A stretch of 5,655 nt of DNA from NCBI GenBank assembly GCA_003854995.1, contig RQOI01000045.1:1-5655 (forward strand), in the 5' to 3' direction. This document shows, piece after piece, positions 1 to 5,540 of this stretch (positions are counted from its first letter, which is position 1; each line of letters opens with the position of its first letter). This stretch comes from Candidatus Zhuqueibacterota bacterium. GTDB taxonomy: Bacteria; Zhuqueibacterota; Zhuqueibacteria; Residuimicrobiales; Krinioviventaceae. The notes beneath the pieces were generated by a model. It saw nothing but the letters and a program-made list of their open reading frames with translations, was not told the origin of the DNA and did not search any database. The position numbers were made by a program, and so were the translations under genes.

Positions 1-1
1 A

Positions 2-331
2 TTTGTGCAAAACGCGGCTGCGCTGCTATTGATCGCGCATGCGCGTCCGACCGATACGTTCATTCCCGGCAAAACATTCGAGTACATTGGCGCGCAAAAG
101 CCGATCTTGGCCATCAGCAACAGCGCCTGCACAAATCAGCTTTTGGCGTCGTACGGCCTGGCTAAGGTCGTTGATTCCATGCGACCGGAGCGCATCTGTG
201 CCGGTCTGCGGGAATTTCTGGGCGTTGATTGGAGCGCCATTCGCATTGATCAGGATTATGTCAACCAGTTCAATCGGATCGCTCAGACAAAGCAATTGGC
301 AGAAATCTTGAACTCTATCAGCAGAAAATAG
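2..331 (+). CDS. Glycosyltransferase, GT4-like, C-terminal fragment (5' end outside window)
   Basis: Only the last 109 codons are visible. The frame is already open at the window edge, so the GTG at 5 is probably internal and not a start. The stretch FIPGKTFEYIGAQKPILAI, about 20 residues in, matches the nucleotide-sugar-binding part of the C-terminal Rossmann domain in group 1 (GT4) glycosyltransferases, where a K-x-x-E-Y-hydrophobic-x-x-G/A-x-K-P-I-L motif is typical. The rest (RICAGLREFLG, then a helical tail ending ILNSISRK) fits the closing helices of that fold. Such enzymes transfer sugars from nucleotide donors in the cytoplasm, usually for exopolysaccharide, O-antigen or glycolipid synthesis; donor and acceptor cannot be told from this fragment. 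The TAG stop is three bases before the M23 gene, suggesting one transcript. Family assignment is fairly firm and the substrate is unknown. Confidence 0.8.
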   Translation, partial: FVQNAAALLLIAHARPTDTFIPGKTFEYIGAQKPILAISNSACTNQLLASYGLAKVVDSMRPERICAGLREFLGVDWSAIRIDQDYVNQFNRIAQTKQLAEILNSISRK

Positions 332-334
332 CCT

Positions 335-2446
335 ATGAATCGATCTATTCTCATCATCATCTTTCTCTTCCACCTCTTCGCACAGGCCACAGCGGCAGAG
401 CTGGACTATATCTGGCCGACGGATGCCAGTCAGCTGTTCACCTCGTCGTTTGCGGAATCGCGCGGCAATCGCTTTCATGCCGGCGTGGATGTCAAGACCT
501 GGGGCATGACCGGATTTCCGATCTATGCCATCCGCGACGGAAATATATCGCGCATTCTCGTCTCGCCCTTTGGCTATGGTCGCGCTCTCTATCTCACCCT
601 GGATACGGGCGAAATCGTCGTCTACGGCCATCTCGATAAATTCAGCGACGACATTGCGGCGTATGTTAAATCGGAGCAGAAAAAAAACAACAGCTATGAC
701 GTTCAGCTCTATCCCGACAGCGCGCGTTTTCCGGTCAAGCAGGGTGACGTCATCGCACTGTCCGGCGACAGCGGCGTCGGTTATCCGCACCTGCACTTTG
801 AGATGCGCGATGCGGCGTCGAATCCCATTAATCCGCTTTTAAAAGGATATAAAGTGTTCGACGCCATCGCGCCGCGCATCACAAAAATTTTGCTGCAGCC
901 GCTCGATGCTCTGTCGAGCGTGGACGGCGATTGCAAGCCAAAACTGTTTTGGCCCACCGCAGTCGGGACGAATCAATATGAAATGGGTCCAGCCATCATC
1001 GTTTCCGGGCGAATCGGATTCGGCGTCGATACCTTTGATCAAATGGATGGCGTCGATAATTCATTCGGCACTTTTCGAAATGAGCTCTTTATCGATGATC
1101 AGCTCCTGTTTGCAGCGCAATATGAAAAATTCAGCTACAATCTCAACAATCACTTTAATCTGGACCGCGATTACCGGCAGCGCGCTTTTGGGAATGGCTA
1201 TATTTACAATCTGTTCCGCGACTTTGGCAACAAGCTATGGTTCTATAGCAGTCGAGAGGTCTATGCCGGCGTAGCGGATTTTGTCAAGAGCGGGGGGGAG
1301 GGCTCTCTGGCCGGCGAGATCGTCGAGATACCGCCGGGCGTTTCACCGCTCGTCGGCGGCGCGCACACCTTCAAGATTTCGGTGCAGGACTTTTGGGGCA
1401 ATCGATCGACCGTCTCCGGCAGATTGGTCGTGGATGGCGAACAGCAGCCGGCGCCGCCGGCCTTGCCGGCTGATACGATATACGGGCCCGTGCTTCCCAC
1501 TCTGCTGGTCGCTGACAGCGTTCAGGCGCCGCCGCGAGACATCGACATGCAGGTGCAATTTTACGATCGCTACATTCGCATTCAGCTGTCGGCGAACATT
1601 CCGATCTCTGGTATGCCGCTGGTCTCCGGTTGGCTCTGTTCCGGCAAAACTTACAGCGTACCGCTGGTCGCCAGGTCTAACTCTTATATAGGCGCCTGGC
1701 CGCTCTCCGGCTGCGCTCAGGGGCCATTGCCTCTTTCCATCACCTATGTGACGGCCGGTGATACGCTCGAGCAGAGTGAATGGATCGATTTCACGACCGT
1801 GCTCCGCGGGCAGCGAAAAACCGTGGCGACAGAAGACGGCTTGTGCAAAGTTGAATTCACAGAAAGCTCACTCTTTAAAGATCTTTTTGTCCGGACAGAG
1901 GTGTCGCCGCCTGTCAGCGGTCCATATGACCTGGTGGGCAACTTTTACCGGATTTTGCCGCACGATGTCGCGCTCAACCAGGGTGCTGTCATCTCGCTCG
2001 TCTACCCGCCAGATGATTCTTTGCCCGGCAAGCTCGGCATCTATATCAAAGCGGGTGACAGCATGCGATTCGTCGACAATGACAGAAAGAGTGCGGAGCG
2101 CCTCATTTCCGCTCGCGTCAGCGCTTTTGGCACTTTTGCTTTGGTGCGCGATGTCGAGCCGCCGATCATCTTTTCATTGTCGCCCGCCGAGGGCGCCCAT
2201 CTCTCGACTGCCACGCCGCAATTGCGTTCGACCTTTAAAGATGAACTGTCAGGTATTGCCGGCGAGGCGAGTCGACTTCTCAGGCTGGACGGCAAAAAGG
2301 TCATTGCCGAGTATGATCCTGAGGCGATGGCCATCTTTTACACGCCGGAAGATTCGCTGGCAAAAGGTGAACATCGGGTGGAGATCATTCTGCAGGATCG
2401 TTGCGGCAATAGTGCGAGAAAGATGAACAAATTTTTCATCGATTGA
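335..2446 (+). CDS. Secreted M23 (LytM-type) zinc metallopeptidase with C-terminal Ig-like region
   Basis: A 703-residue exported protein. Residues 1-20 are a signal peptide (MNRS, a hydrophobic run, then AQATAA) with probable cleavage near residue 20. The M23 domain follows at once, about residues 40-165. The full metal and catalytic set is visible: H48 and D52 in HAGVD, H99 in YGHLD, and H152 and H154 in PHLHFE. It should therefore be an active zinc endopeptidase cutting peptidoglycan cross-bridges outside the cytoplasmic membrane, unlike degenerate EnvC/NlpD-type activators. About 540 residues of beta-rich sequence follow. Two segments end in a D-x-x-GN pattern typical of Ig-like folds (QDFWGNRS near 351-358, QDRCGNSA near 687-694), and the last about 95 residues look like one Ig-like domain. 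These probably anchor or position the enzyme. The catalytic domain sits N-terminal, the reverse of many M23 proteins. There is no clear Shine-Dalgarno site; the start three bases after the previous stop suggests coupling. Substrate cross-bridge type is unknown. Confidence 0.9.
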   Translation: MNRSILIIIFLFHLFAQATAAELDYIWPTDASQLFTSSFAESRGNRFHAGVDVKTWGMTGFPIYAIRDGNISRILVSPFGYGRALYLTLDTGEIVVYGHLDKFSDDIAAYVKSEQKKNNSYDVQLYPDSARFPVKQGDVIALSGDSGVGYPHLHFEMRDAASNPINPLLKGYKVFDAIAPRITKILLQPLDALSSVDGDCKPKLFWPTAVGTNQYEMGPAIIVSGRIGFGVDTFDQMDGVDNSFGTFRNELFIDDQLLFAAQYEKFSYNLNNHFNLDRDYRQRAFGNGYIYNLFRDFGNKLWFYSSREVYAGVADFVKSGGEGSLAGEIVEIPPGVSPLVGGAHTFKISVQDFWGNRSTVSGRLVVDGEQQPAPPALPADTIYGPVLPTLLVADSVQAPPRDIDMQVQFYDRYIRIQLSANIPISGMPLVSGWLCSGKTYSVPLVARSNSYIGAWPLSGCAQGPLPLSITYVTAGDTLEQSEWIDFTTVLRGQRKTVATEDGLCKVEFTESSLFKDLFVRTEVSPPVSGPYDLVGNFYRILPHDVALNQGAVISLVYPPDDSLPGKLGIYIKAGDSMRFVDNDRKSAERLISARVSAFGTFALVRDVEPPIIFSLSPAEGAHLSTATPQLRSTFKDELSGIAGEASRLLRLDGKKVIAEYDPEAMAIFYTPEDSLAKGEHRVEIILQDRCGNSARKMNKFFID

Positions 2447-2447
2447 T

Positions 2448-3107
2448 ATGATACCCATTCGAGATGACAATCCCCGTCGGCTCTTGCCGATCGTCACGAT
2501 CGTCACCATTGCGATCAATGTCGCCGTCTTTATCTATCAACTGACCCTGTCTCAGGATGATCAGCTAAAGTTTTTGTACAATTTTGGCGCTGTCCCGAAT
2601 TTAATCGTGCACGGGCAGAATCTCTATACCATCTTGAGCTCCATGTTCATGCACGGCGGCCTCATGCATCTCGCCGGCAACATGCTTTATCTCTGGATTT
2701 TTGGCGATAATGTAGAGGGCATCTGCGGTCACGGCCGTTTTGTCATCTTTTATCTCCTCTGCGGTCTGATCGCCTTTTTGAGTCATTTCATCTTTGATCC
2801 TGTTTCGCAGTTCCCCATGGTCGGCGCCAGCGGTGCGATCAGCGGCATCATGGGCGCCTACATCCTTCGTTTTCCGCGCGCACGCGTGCACGTCGTCGTG
2901 CCGCTGCTGCCGTTCATCTGGCTCTGGCGGCGGCTTGATCTGCCGGCCTTTGTCGTACTGGGCTTTTGGCTTTTGCTGCAGATCTTTAACGCCTTTTTCT
3001 CCACTGCCGGCAGCGGCGTCGCCTGGTTTGCGCACGTCGGCGGTTTTGCCGCCGGAGTTCTCCTCATCAGACTGTTTGAAAAGAAGAATTATCGCGTCTA
3101 TTACTAG
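2448..3107 (+). CDS. Rhomboid family intramembrane serine protease
   Basis: A 219-residue polytopic membrane protein. The serine-histidine dyad is present: S128 in GASGA and H196 in AHVGGF. So is the HxxxN motif of transmembrane segment 2 (H74 and N78 in HLAGN), which helps form the oxyanion hole. Hydrophobic segments lie at about 14-33, 68-86, 97-115, 125-140, 147-160, 166-183 and 192-209, fitting six or seven helices. Rhomboids cleave single-pass membrane proteins within or near the bilayer; substrates cannot be predicted here. Length and the motif FPRARVHVVVP between the Ser helix and the next segment are typical of the common bacterial subgroup. The start is one base after the M23 stop, with no recognisable Shine-Dalgarno site, so translation is probably coupled. 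It ends this gene run; no terminator is obvious after it. The family call is secure and the role is not. Confidence 0.93.
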   Translation: MIPIRDDNPRRLLPIVTIVTIAINVAVFIYQLTLSQDDQLKFLYNFGAVPNLIVHGQNLYTILSSMFMHGGLMHLAGNMLYLWIFGDNVEGICGHGRFVIFYLLCGLIAFLSHFIFDPVSQFPMVGASGAISGIMGAYILRFPRARVHVVVPLLPFIWLWRRLDLPAFVVLGFWLLLQIFNAFFSTAGSGVAWFAHVGGFAAGVLLIRLFEKKNYRVYY

Positions 3108-3220
3108 ATCAACGCATGCCCGCCAATCTCCCCTCGCGCGAAGCTCCAGTCGCAAAAAAAAATTGTGCTGAACGTGACAAGAACCAAAATGGTCCTATAA
3201 ATTTTGAATGGGTAAAAGCG

Positions 3221-3310
3221 AACCGCCGAGCTCGCTGAGGAACGCAGAGAAAGGCATATCTCATTCCTAACCTCATGTTTCTTTGTGCCTTAGTGCATTT
3301 GTGTGAGGCG
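3221..3310. repeat. Decayed dispersed inverted-repeat element (CGCAGAG / CTTTGTGCCTT type)
   Basis: The left arm (about 3221-3252) reads ACCGCCGAG...GAACGCAGAGAAAG and the right arm (about 3278-3310) reads TTTCTTTGTGCCTTAGTG...GTGAGGCG. The reverse complement of the left arm aligns imperfectly with the right arm, best at the inner TTTCTYTGYG part. This wording closely resembles a class of non-coding dispersed repeats that I recall from many bacterial genomes, with arms rich in CGCAGAG and CTTTGTG. It lies about 40 bases upstream of the lexA -35 box. Identity to other genomic copies cannot be tested from this window. Confidence 0.55.
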
Positions 3311-3351
3311 TTTGGGAATAATCCAGGTTAGCAAAAAAATAAAAATAATAC

Positions 3352-3380
3352 TTGACAAATGTTTACAATATTGCTATAAT
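3352..3380 (+). promoter_or_regulatory. lexA promoter, consensus sigma70 (-35 TTGACA, -10 TATAAT)
   Basis: TTGACA at 3352-3357 and TATAAT at 3375-3380 are exact consensus hexamers with the ideal 17-base spacer. Transcription is expected to start around 3386-3388, giving a leader of roughly 30 bases before the ATG at 3419. A promoter this strong normally needs a repressor, which fits autoregulation by LexA through the half-sites overlapping it. The spacer also contains the 8-bp palindrome CAATATTG (3366-3373). Confidence 0.9.
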
Positions 3381-3418
3381 AGGTAAACAGATGATCACTT
3401 TTAATGAAATGTTCACCT
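3360..3418. promoter_or_regulatory. Candidate LexA operator region with three half-sites
   Basis: Three related nonamers share the form AGGTRAACA. One is on the minus strand at 3360-3368 (TGTTTACAA, 7 of 9), one on the plus strand at 3381-3389 (AGGTAAACA), and one on the minus strand at 3410-3418 (TGTTCACCT, 8 of 9). The first two make a perfect 7-bp dyad, TGTTTAC-N16-GTAAACA, which spans the spacer and the -10 box. The third lies just before the lexA ATG. Position across the core promoter is what an autorepressing LexA site would show. The motif is not the E. coli CTG-N10-CAG box, and the wide spacing is unusual for one LexA dimer, so the exact operator is uncertain. Confidence 0.5.
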
Positions 3419-4039
3419 ATGATGAATGAATTGACGACCAAGCAGCAGCAAGTGTTGGATGCCATTCGCGAGTTTCAATCGCAGAATGGTTATCCGCCAA
3501 CCATACGCGAGTTGGCAGAGATGTTCGGCCAATCTTCAACAGCGGGCATTCACAAGATGTTGAACATTCTGCGCGATAAAGGCCATCTCATCAAAGATGA
3601 CCGTAAATCGCGTTCGTTGGGGATTGTCGATCCGCATGACCTGACCGCCGAGCGCATTCGCAGTCTGCCGATCCTCGGGCATGTGCAGGCCGGCATGCCG
3701 CAGCTGGCGTACGAGGAAAAAGAGGGCGACCTGTTCATCGATTCAGAGTGGGCGGGCCATGCAGACTCTTTTCTGCTGCGCGTGCGCGGTCTGAGCATGA
3801 TTGACGCGGATATTCGCGACGGCGATATTCTGGTTGTGCAAAAGACCGAGAATTGTCGGAATGGCGACATCATCATCGCGCTGCTGGATGACGAAGCCAC
3901 GGTGAAAAGATTCTACAAGGAACACGACCGCATCCGGTTGCAGCCGGAAAATCAGACCATGCAGCCCATTTACGTGCAGCGGGACTATCCGCATTTTCAC
4001 GTCATCGGCCTGGTGCGCGGTTTGCTGAGAAAATTCTAA
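3419..4039 (+). CDS. lexA: SOS response repressor and self-cleaving protease LexA
   Basis: A 206-residue LexA. The N-terminal winged helix-turn-helix (about residues 1-65; GYPPTIRELAEMFGQSST then a recognition helix and wing) binds operators of DNA-damage genes. The C-terminal S24-type domain carries the Ala91-Gly92 cleavage site (HVQAGMP), catalytic Ser126 (RGLSMID) and Lys163 (ATVKRF). The distances between these residues, 35 and 37, equal those in E. coli LexA (A84, S119, K156). RecA filaments should therefore trigger self-cleavage and derepression. An in-frame ATG at 3404 would add five residues. I prefer 3419 (or 3422, MNELTTKQQ, which matches the usual LexA N-terminus) because the third half-site lies at 3410-3418. 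No Shine-Dalgarno site precedes any of these starts. The gene heads an operon with three small acidic proteins and probably represses its own promoter. The recognition helix differs from E. coli, in line with a different operator. Confidence 0.96.
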   Translation: MMNELTTKQQQVLDAIREFQSQNGYPPTIRELAEMFGQSSTAGIHKMLNILRDKGHLIKDDRKSRSLGIVDPHDLTAERIRSLPILGHVQAGMPQLAYEEKEGDLFIDSEWAGHADSFLLRVRGLSMIDADIRDGDILVVQKTENCRNGDIIIALLDDEATVKRFYKEHDRIRLQPENQTMQPIYVQRDYPHFHVIGLVRGLLRKF

Positions 4040-4046
4040 GGAAGGG
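4040..4046 (+). promoter_or_regulatory. Shine-Dalgarno site of the 137-aa gene
   Basis: GGAAGGG follows directly on the lexA TAA stop, seven bases before the ATG at 4054. It fixes that start and supports translation from the lexA transcript. Confidence 0.8.
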
Positions 4047-4053
4047 ACGAACG

Positions 4054-4467
4054 ATGAGTGCTGAATTGAAATTTGATGCATTTGCCTCTCTTTCTGACAA
4101 TATATTTGCCATGAAAGAGCTGGAAAATCCCGCCGATTTGATGGAACAGGTCATAGAGGACGTCAATGAGGCGTTTGAGACGTTGTATGACGACTATAAC
4201 ATGTCCTATGATGAATTTTACGCACATCTAGAGTTTCATAATGACGATCTCTGCAGAGAAATCGACGAACTGTGGGATGATATAAATTGCGATATTTACG
4301 ATCATTACGAACATGGCACGCTGTTCAGTTTTGAGCTGGACAACTGGAAGTCCGAGCTTTTCGGCTGGAAAGAAAAGATCGTCGCTGCCATTCGCGATAT
4401 TGTCCAGACTGAATTTTGCGCTGACTTTCCGGCCGGCCAGGCGCAGATGTACGTGAACGCAGCTTGA
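4054..4467 (+). CDS. Hypothetical hyperacidic protein, 137 aa, downstream of lexA
   Basis: I do not recognise the family. The protein has 33 Asp/Glu against 7 Lys/Arg, a net charge of about -26. Acidic residues concentrate between about 22 and 101, with many Tyr, Phe and Trp among them (for example TLYDDYNMSYDEFY and ELWDDINCDIYDHYEH). There is no signal peptide or membrane segment, so it should be a soluble cytoplasmic protein, probably mostly helical. The start is fixed by a good Shine-Dalgarno site, and only 14 bases separate it from lexA, so it should be co-transcribed with lexA and induced by DNA damage. Dense acidic surface with aromatics is seen in DNA-mimic proteins, but that is a guess from composition alone. 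Three cysteines (67, 79, 122) are present without a metal-binding pattern. That it is a real gene is well supported by spacing and ribosome site; its function is unknown. Confidence 0.85.
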   Translation: MSAELKFDAFASLSDNIFAMKELENPADLMEQVIEDVNEAFETLYDDYNMSYDEFYAHLEFHNDDLCREIDELWDDINCDIYDHYEHGTLFSFELDNWKSELFGWKEKIVAAIRDIVQTEFCADFPAGQAQMYVNAA

Positions 4468-4493
4468 TTCCCGGCATGCATCAAGAGGAGAGA

Positions 4494-4499
4494 AGGAGG
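4494..4499 (+). promoter_or_regulatory. Shine-Dalgarno site of the 86-aa gene
   Basis: AGGAGG, within a longer purine run (AGAGGAGAGAAGGAGGA), lies five bases before the ATG at 4505. This is the strongest ribosome site in the window and suggests high translation of this small protein. Confidence 0.85.
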
Positions 4500-4504
4500 A
4501 TATA

Positions 4505-4765
4505 ATGAGCAAAGGCGCATTGCCGGACTGGGAGAAATATTGGGCAAATTTCAACGATCTGGGATTGCTGAAAAGTAAATCGGCGAATCTCGACGAGACT
4601 TTGCAGCTGATCGAAAAAGAATTTGCCACCAAGCTGCTCTCCGGCGATCATATGCAGATTTTGGACGCCCTGGAGGACAGACTGGCGGAGCTGGAGCGCA
4701 TGGAAAAAGCTCAAGCCGTGCAATCCGATCTATTTGAAAATTTAACCAACAATTCAGTGCACTGA
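4505..4765 (+). CDS. Hypothetical small acidic helical protein, 86 aa
   Basis: No family is recognised. The sequence is soluble and strongly helix-prone, with 16 acidic and 9 basic residues. Residues 51-70 (ILDALEDRLAELERMEKAQ) have leucines and other hydrophobics in a heptad-like pattern, so a short coiled coil or helical hairpin is likely. The N-terminal part contains the aromatic cluster DWEKYWANF. A consensus Shine-Dalgarno site fixes the start. It begins 37 bases after the 137-aa gene and its TGA overlaps a possible ATG of the next frame, so it belongs to the lexA operon. Size and helical build suit a small regulator or protein-binding inhibitor, but the sequence does not say which. It has no visible similarity to its two small neighbours beyond acidity. 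Confidence 0.8.
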   Translation: MSKGALPDWEKYWANFNDLGLLKSKSANLDETLQLIEKEFATKLLSGDHMQILDALEDRLAELERMEKAQAVQSDLFENLTNNSVH

Positions 4766-4811
4766 TGCACAAACCTGTACACGCGAATACTGTCGCGCAC
4801 CTTTTAAAAAC

Positions 4812-4815
4812 GGAG
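4812..4815 (+). promoter_or_regulatory. Shine-Dalgarno site deciding the start of the 84-aa gene
   Basis: GGAG lies six bases before the ATG at 4822. The alternative in-frame ATG at 4765, which overlaps the previous stop as TGATG, has no ribosome site, so 4822 is preferred. Confidence 0.65.
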
Positions 4816-4821
4816 TTGAAT

Positions 4822-5076
4822 ATGAAAAATGACATGGTCTCGACGAATTTGGTCGATTCGTTGTTCGATTTTGATAATTCAGCCAGTCAGGAGATTTTTG
4901 ACTATCTGTCGGAGCATCTCTATATTCAGTCGCATATGGCTTTGCCGCGTCTGCAGCGCGCCGCAGATCTTGAGGATGGGAACAACTTTTATCGTTCATG
5001 CCACAAGCTCTACTACGCGGCGGACGATCAGAGCCGCCACGAAGCCATGGATGAAATCAGAGAGCAACTGGCGTGA
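4822..5076 (+). CDS. Hypothetical small acidic protein, 84 aa, last gene of the lexA operon
   Basis: No family is recognised. The protein has 16 acidic and 7 basic residues, no signal peptide and no membrane segment. It looks helical, with segments around QEIFDYLSEHLYIQSHM, ALPRLQRAADLEDG and SRHEAMDEIREQL. The central RSCHKLYYAADD stretch has one cysteine and paired tyrosines. The start at 4822 is chosen for its GGAG. A longer form from ATG 4765 would add 19 residues (MHKPVHANTV...) and would be coupled to the preceding stop by a TGATG overlap; this cannot be excluded. It appears to be the last gene of the lexA transcript, since a repeat zone without clear genes follows. Like its neighbours it is a candidate SOS-induced protein by position only. 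Confidence 0.78.
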   Translation: MKNDMVSTNLVDSLFDFDNSASQEIFDYLSEHLYIQSHMALPRLQRAADLEDGNNFYRSCHKLYYAADDQSRHEAMDEIREQLA

Positions 5077-5091
5077 GAAGCGCCAGCTGTT

Positions 5092-5116
5092 GGCTGGTAA
5101 AAGGTCAGTCACTGGC
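5092..5116 (+). repeat. GTAAAAGGTCAGT repeat, copy A (direct)
   Basis: This copy matches 5566-5590 at 23 of 25 positions, including 18 identical bases in a row (GGCTGGTAAAAGGTCAGT). It begins 16 bases after the stop of the 84-aa gene. It also pairs as an inverted copy with 5463-5482 (17 of 20). Confidence 0.8.
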
Positions 5117-5175
5117 AGCTGCGATGATAAGAATGAAAATTTATAAATGGAATCAGCTGAAATATGCTCAAAACA

Positions 5176-5195
5176 CCTCGCGCAAAGCCGCAGAG
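5176..5195 (+). repeat. Left arm of exact 20-bp inverted repeat
   Basis: CCTCGCGCAA-AGCCGCAGAG is the exact reverse complement of 5389-5408. The two arms enclose 193 bp of AT-rich DNA. The GC-rich arms stand out from this interior. The wording (CGCAAAG, CGCAGAG) resembles the decayed element upstream of lexA. Confidence 0.85.
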
Positions 5196-5388
5196 GCGCA
5201 AAAAAAAATAAGAAGTTTATATGTGATGATTATTTCAGAGCAAACCGATTTATACATGCATCCTAAAGTATCTCAATCAGTTCTCAATACCATAAGCATT
5301 TGTTAATATTAAAAATAAAAAAACCTTTTTAAATCATATACCTCTCTGGTTGAATTTTAAATTCGTTTCTTGTAGGTTCAGAATAATT

Positions 5389-5408
5389 CTCTGCGGCTTT
5401 GCGCGAGG
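5389..5408 (-). repeat. Right arm of exact 20-bp inverted repeat
   Basis: CTCTGCGGCT-TTGCGCGAGG is the exact reverse complement of 5176-5195. Together the arms define a 233-bp element without coding capacity, similar in build to a small non-autonomous mobile element. No target-site duplication is visible at its edges. Confidence 0.85.
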
Positions 5409-5460
5409 CCATATCTTTGTTGGGTCTTAACATCGTATATTAGCTGCTTTTTAATCGATT

Positions 5461-5482
5461 TTGCCAGAAACTGACGTTTTAC
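5461..5482 (-). repeat. GTAAAAGGTCAGT repeat, copy B (inverted)
   Basis: TTGCCAGAAAC-TGACGTTTTAC is identical at 20 of 22 positions to 5541-5562, exactly 80 bases further on. Both copies are preceded by ATCGAY. As a reverse complement it carries the same core as copies A and D. Confidence 0.8.
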
Positions 5483-5540
5483 AAAGCTTTTCTTCGTGAT
5501 CCTTGGTGTTTTTGTGGCCTGGTGTTGATTTTCTATCGAC

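Larger units (their letters stand above)
3108..3403. other. Intergenic region between rhomboid gene and lexA
   Basis: About 300 bases without a convincing gene. The first 110 bases contain an A-run (about 3154-3162) and no recognisable hairpin-plus-T-tract terminator. The middle holds the decayed inverted-repeat element described separately. The last 60 bases turn AT-rich and contain the lexA promoter and dyad half-sites. Short open frames here have no ribosome site and no recognisable product. Confidence 0.7.

Noticed and set aside
26..796. 256-aa open frame on the minus strand
   Set aside because: It runs antisense to the glycosyltransferase end and the M23 catalytic domain, both with clear motifs. 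No recognisable domain is seen.
1758..2426. 222-aa plus-strand frame inside the M23 gene
   Set aside because: Arg/Ser-rich low-complexity translation in another frame of a well-supported gene.
2601..3155. 184-aa open frame on the minus strand
   Set aside because: It is antisense to the rhomboid gene, whose catalytic motifs are intact. The composition (many D, K, A, E, R) is that of a shadow frame.
3211..3219. GGTAAAAG near 3211 as a fifth copy of the GTAAAAGGTCAGT repeat
   Set aside because: Only eight bases match and the following bases diverge; this is easily chance.
3391..3429. 12-codon upstream frame overlapping the lexA start (possible leader peptide)
   Set aside because: The predicted transcription start is only a few bases before its ATG, leaving no room for a ribosome site, and the frame is short enough to be chance.
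4774..4791. CTGTACACGCGAATACTG as an E. coli-type LexA box
   Set aside because: The right half is CTG and not CAG, so it is not a dyad, and the lexA promoter itself does not carry this type of box.
5083..5097. Hairpin CCAGC-TGTTG-GCTGG just after the last small gene, as a terminator
   Set aside because: The stem is only five base pairs and is followed by TAAAAGG instead of a T-tract.
5073..5306. 77-aa frame after the lexA operon
   Set aside because: It overlaps the stop of the 84-aa gene, has no ribosome site, and crosses repeat copy A and the left inverted-repeat arm.
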